This document shows, in pieces, positions 61,160 through 64,000 of a stretch of 64,000 nucleotides of DNA (position 1 is its first letter; each line of letters starts with the position of its first letter). Source of the stretch: Membranipora membranacea (Eukaryota > Bryozoa > Gymnolaemata > Cheilostomatida > Membraniporidae); contig OU612070.1 in the NCBI GenBank assembly GCA_914767715.1, positions 23,922,025-23,986,024 of the forward strand, given 5' to 3'. The position numbers and the translations under genes were made by a program. The notes under the pieces were generated by a model. The model was not told the origin of the DNA, did no database searches, and worked only from the letters and a program-made list of their open reading frames with translations.

Positions 61160-64000
61160 CTAGATACAGTTACAGAGACAGATTCAGCATGGTTCTCAGA
61201 AATAACAGTCAACAATAACAATAAGAAAATAAATTTTAAAGTAGATTCAGGAGCAGCAGTTACAGCAATACCGGCCGAACTTAATAGGGAGCTGAGGATG
61301 AAACTGACCCCTACAAACAAGAAGTTGAGGGCAGCTGGGAATCAACTCTTGCAGGTGGCTGGGAAAGCTATAGTGTCCTTGAAGACTAAACACAATGAAG
61401 TGGAGGAAACTATATTCTTTGTCAACGGCTTAGTAACTCCTCTCCTAGGAAAGCCTACAATAAAGAAGCTGAATCTCATAAAGTTCATAAACTCAGTCAG
61501 TGAGAATACTTGGGTGGATAGGTTTCCAAAACTGTTCACGGGACTTGGATCAATGAAAACATCAGTGAATATAACACTAAGAGAGGACGCAATTCCGTTT
61601 GCACAGGCTGTACCTAGAAGAATAGCAGCAGCAAGACGTGGACCTCTAAAGAAGGAACTTGACAGGATGGAGTCATTGGGAGTTATTCAGAAAATAAAAG
61701 CTCCAACAAAATGGTGGGCGCCCTGTATAGTCGTGCCAAAGAAAAATCAAAGTATCCGCGTATGCATTGATTTTACCCGACTGAACCAGGCAGTGTTGAT
61801 AGAATACTACCCATTACCAACTACAGAAGAGACGCTAAGTGCCCTGGGAAGTGCGAAAATATTTAGTCAACTGGATGCAAACTAAGGTTATTGGCAGCTA
61901 AGACTAAGCGAGCAAGCCCAGAAACTGACAACGTTTATCACACCGTTCGGGAGGTATTTGTGTCGACGATTACCATTTGGAATATCATCTGCTCCAGAAA
62001 TCTTTCAGCGTGAAATGCTAAAAGTATTGGAAGGGTTGGAAGGTGTGATTTGTCAGATGGATGACATACTTATCTGTGATGAAACACAAGAAGAACATGA
62101 TGCTAGGTTAGAAGCAGTGATACAGAGATTGAGTACAGCAGGTATTACGTTGAATCCAGATAAGTGTGTATTTAGCAAGCCAGAAGTGAAGTTCTTGGGA
62201 CACATTATCAACAATGAAGGAATTCACGTAGATCCAGAGAAGACTAAAGCAATCACAGAATTCGCTGCACCAAAGAACAGGAAGGAATTACGTAGATTCT
62301 TTGGAATTGTGAATTACATTGGCAAGTTCACAGCAACATTGGCAGAAGACACTTCAGCGTTGAGACAACTGTTACAGAAAGACAGAGAGTGGATATGGAA
62401 CGCTGAACAACAAAGTCAATTTGAAGAGTTAAAGCGGAAACTGGCCAGAGCTCCAACGCTCACTCCCTACCAGTTGGAAGCAGAGACGTTGCTAAGTACA
62501 GACGCTAGCTCATATGGTCTAGGAGCTGCTATATTGCAAAAAGTGGAAGGCAGTTGGAAACCTGTGGCATTCGCTTCAAGATCGATGAATCCGGCTGAAA
62601 CGAGATACGCACAAATAGAAAAGGAGGCTCTAGCAATTTGTTGGGATGTGAGAAGTTTCATTACTATCTAGCAGGAAGAAAATTCAGGATAGAGACAGAT
62701 CACAAACCATTGATATCGGTGTTAGGAGATAAAGAATTGGCTAGGCTACCTATTAGAGTGCAGAGATTTCGATTACGGATGATGGCATATACTTACTCGA
62801 TATCATACACGCCAGGAGAGAAATTAGTATTAGCAGATGCGTTATCCAGAGCTCCATTACCTGGTGGAATGGATTCAGAAAGCACTAACGAGCTGGTAGT
62901 AAGCGAAATAGCAGAGTCCCTGCCCATATCACAGAGAAGAAGAGATAGAATCAAAGCAGCAATACTAGCAGACGAAGAGTCAACTATACTCCTACAGTAT
63001 ATACGTGAGGGATGGCCAGTGTATGTCAAAGTCAACCCAATGGTGCAGAAGTATTTTACGTTCAAGGACTTTCTCACGGAGATTGATGGAGTTATATACT
63101 ATTGGGATAGAGTGTACATACCTAGAATGGAACGGGATAAAGTGTTAGAGGACATCCACAAAGGTCACCAAGGAGAATCAAAGTGCATTCGTCGAGCAAC
63201 AGAGTTGGTATGGTGGCCAGGGATGACAGCGGAAATACGAGAGTTGGTAAAAATGTGTACTAGCTGTATTCCATTCAGGAATGTAGCAAGAGAACCGATT
63301 GCTCAGACTCCTCTTCCAGATAGGACATGGTGGCGTCTGGCAGCAGATGTGTGCGAAAAAGATTCTATCCAATATTTAGTGCTAGTAGATTTTTATAGCA
63401 GATATATAGTGGCAAGACGCATTGAAGATTGTGAGGCCAAGACCATAATCAGACAGCTAGAAGACGTGTTTTGTATGTTGGGCATCCCTCACTCACTCGT
63501 AACTGACAATGCTACATATTTCAAAGGAGAAATATTCCAGAAGTTTCTTACTAAATGGGATGTAGTTCACATTACTTCAGCTCCGCATAGAGGACAAAGT
63601 AATGGCGAAGCTGAACGAGCAGTACAAACAGTTAAAGGATTTTTGAACAAAAACATCAATTTACAGGCAGCACTCTGCAGTTATCGCGACACACCATTAG
63701 AAAATGGTTACTCACCAGCAATGCTTCTCTTTGGAAGAGGACTCAATTCTATGGGAATTAACAACTTCAGATCTGTAGATGTGAATCGATTCAAATCCAA
63801 AGATACCGCAATCAAGTCACGTCTAGCAACTAATTACAACAAAAGATTCGCTGTGAGGGAAAGAAGTCCTTTGAGATTGTTGCAGCAAGTCAGAGTTGTT
63901 GACGGTACGAAGAGAAAACCCCAGATAGCTATAGTTGTGGGAACGAATGGACGAGAAGCGTTATTAGAGAAAGATGGGTCGATTCTACGAAGAAATCGAG
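61160..64000 (+). pseudogene. Ty3/gypsy Pol (protease-RT-RNase H-integrase), interrupted, runs off the window
   Basis: In frame with gag: protease with VDSGA (about 61240); RT with IRVCIDFTRLNQ, LPFGISSAPEIFQREM and the catalytic ICQMDDIL; RNase H with LSTDASSYGLGAAI, IEKEAL and ETDHKPL; and integrase with an HHCC finger (H-x3-H, CTSC) and a D,D35E core (VTDN to GEAER spacing correct). Defects: TAA at 61883-61885, where the family has a Ser-like residue in LDAN-GYWQ, and a single-base loss near 62648-62650 that shifts frame between RNase H blocks. From about 62650 to the window end the shifted frame is open, about 450 codons. The order RT-RNase H-integrase places it in Ty3/gypsy (Metaviridae-like), not Ty1/copia. 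No envelope frame is visible within the window. The copy cannot be autonomous as it stands. Confidence 0.85.

Larger units (their letters stand above)
59737..64000 (+). mobile_element. Ty3/gypsy LTR retrotransposon (3' end outside the window)
   Basis: Putative LTR, primer-binding site, gag and pol in the canonical order. Few disabling changes (one sense-to-stop in RT and one single-base frameshift) against thousands of intact bases suggest recent insertion. It lies downstream of, and in the same orientation as, the astacin gene. Confidence 0.85.

Noticed and set aside
1-64000. rRNA genes, functional tRNA genes, CRISPR arrays, bacterial operons
   Set aside because: None seen. All tRNA-like stretches are SINE- or transposon-associated and lack a convincing cloverleaf.

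Overview
The window is nuclear DNA of an invertebrate metazoan. Genes are split into many small exons by short AT-rich GT-AG introns. They encode animal-type extracellular modules (WSC, astacin, CUB, MAM, Thr/Pro mucin tail). The DNA between them holds tRNA-derived SINEs, LINE fragments, foldback elements and a Ty3/gypsy element. The phylum cannot be fixed from this sequence alone; a sponge, cnidarian or other marine invertebrate would fit. No operons, CRISPR arrays or bacterial signals are present. All gene models were spliced by eye and checked for reading-frame continuity and exon-length arithmetic.

Layout: (1) 1-2031, the 3' end of a WSC-domain gene that begins left of the window. (2) 2032-10598, non-coding DNA with SINEs, a 0.56 kb insertion and a 3.8 kb repeat-rich insertion. 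(3) 10599-22865, a 14-exon gene for a 584-residue ANL-superfamily (acyl-CoA synthetase/luciferase-like) protein, with a LINE fragment and a SINE in its large first intron. (4) 24653-26385, a spacer. (5) 26386-41814, a second copy of the preceding region: an orphan last exon of the WSC gene, the same SINEs, and a second complete 14-exon ANL gene at 31483-38478. Units 1 (731-24652) and 2 form a tandem segmental duplication later remodelled by insertions and deletions, including a 627 bp TTAA-flanked foldback element found only in unit 2. (6) 41838-48445, intergenic DNA with another foldback element. (7) 48446-58943, a 17-exon gene for a secreted astacin metalloprotease of 1207 residues (pro-domain, astacin, CUB, Cys-rich, MAM, Cys-rich, MAM, Thr/Pro mucin-like tail). 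(8) About 59737 to the window end, a Ty3/gypsy LTR retrotransposon whose gag and pol lie in one frame, separated by a UGA stop followed by CUAG. It also carries a TAA inside the RT domain and a one-base frameshift in the RNase H domain.

The items most worth a second look are: the paired ANL genes, with unusual residues at two normally conserved catalytic positions and clustered divergence around the phosphate-binding loop; the UGA-CUAG gag-pol junction; the foldback element carrying two divergent tRNA-like promoters; and the astacin gene's mucin tail, built from an approximately 270 bp higher-order repeat. The resident genes do not form an evident pathway. The two ANL copies are the only functionally related neighbours.
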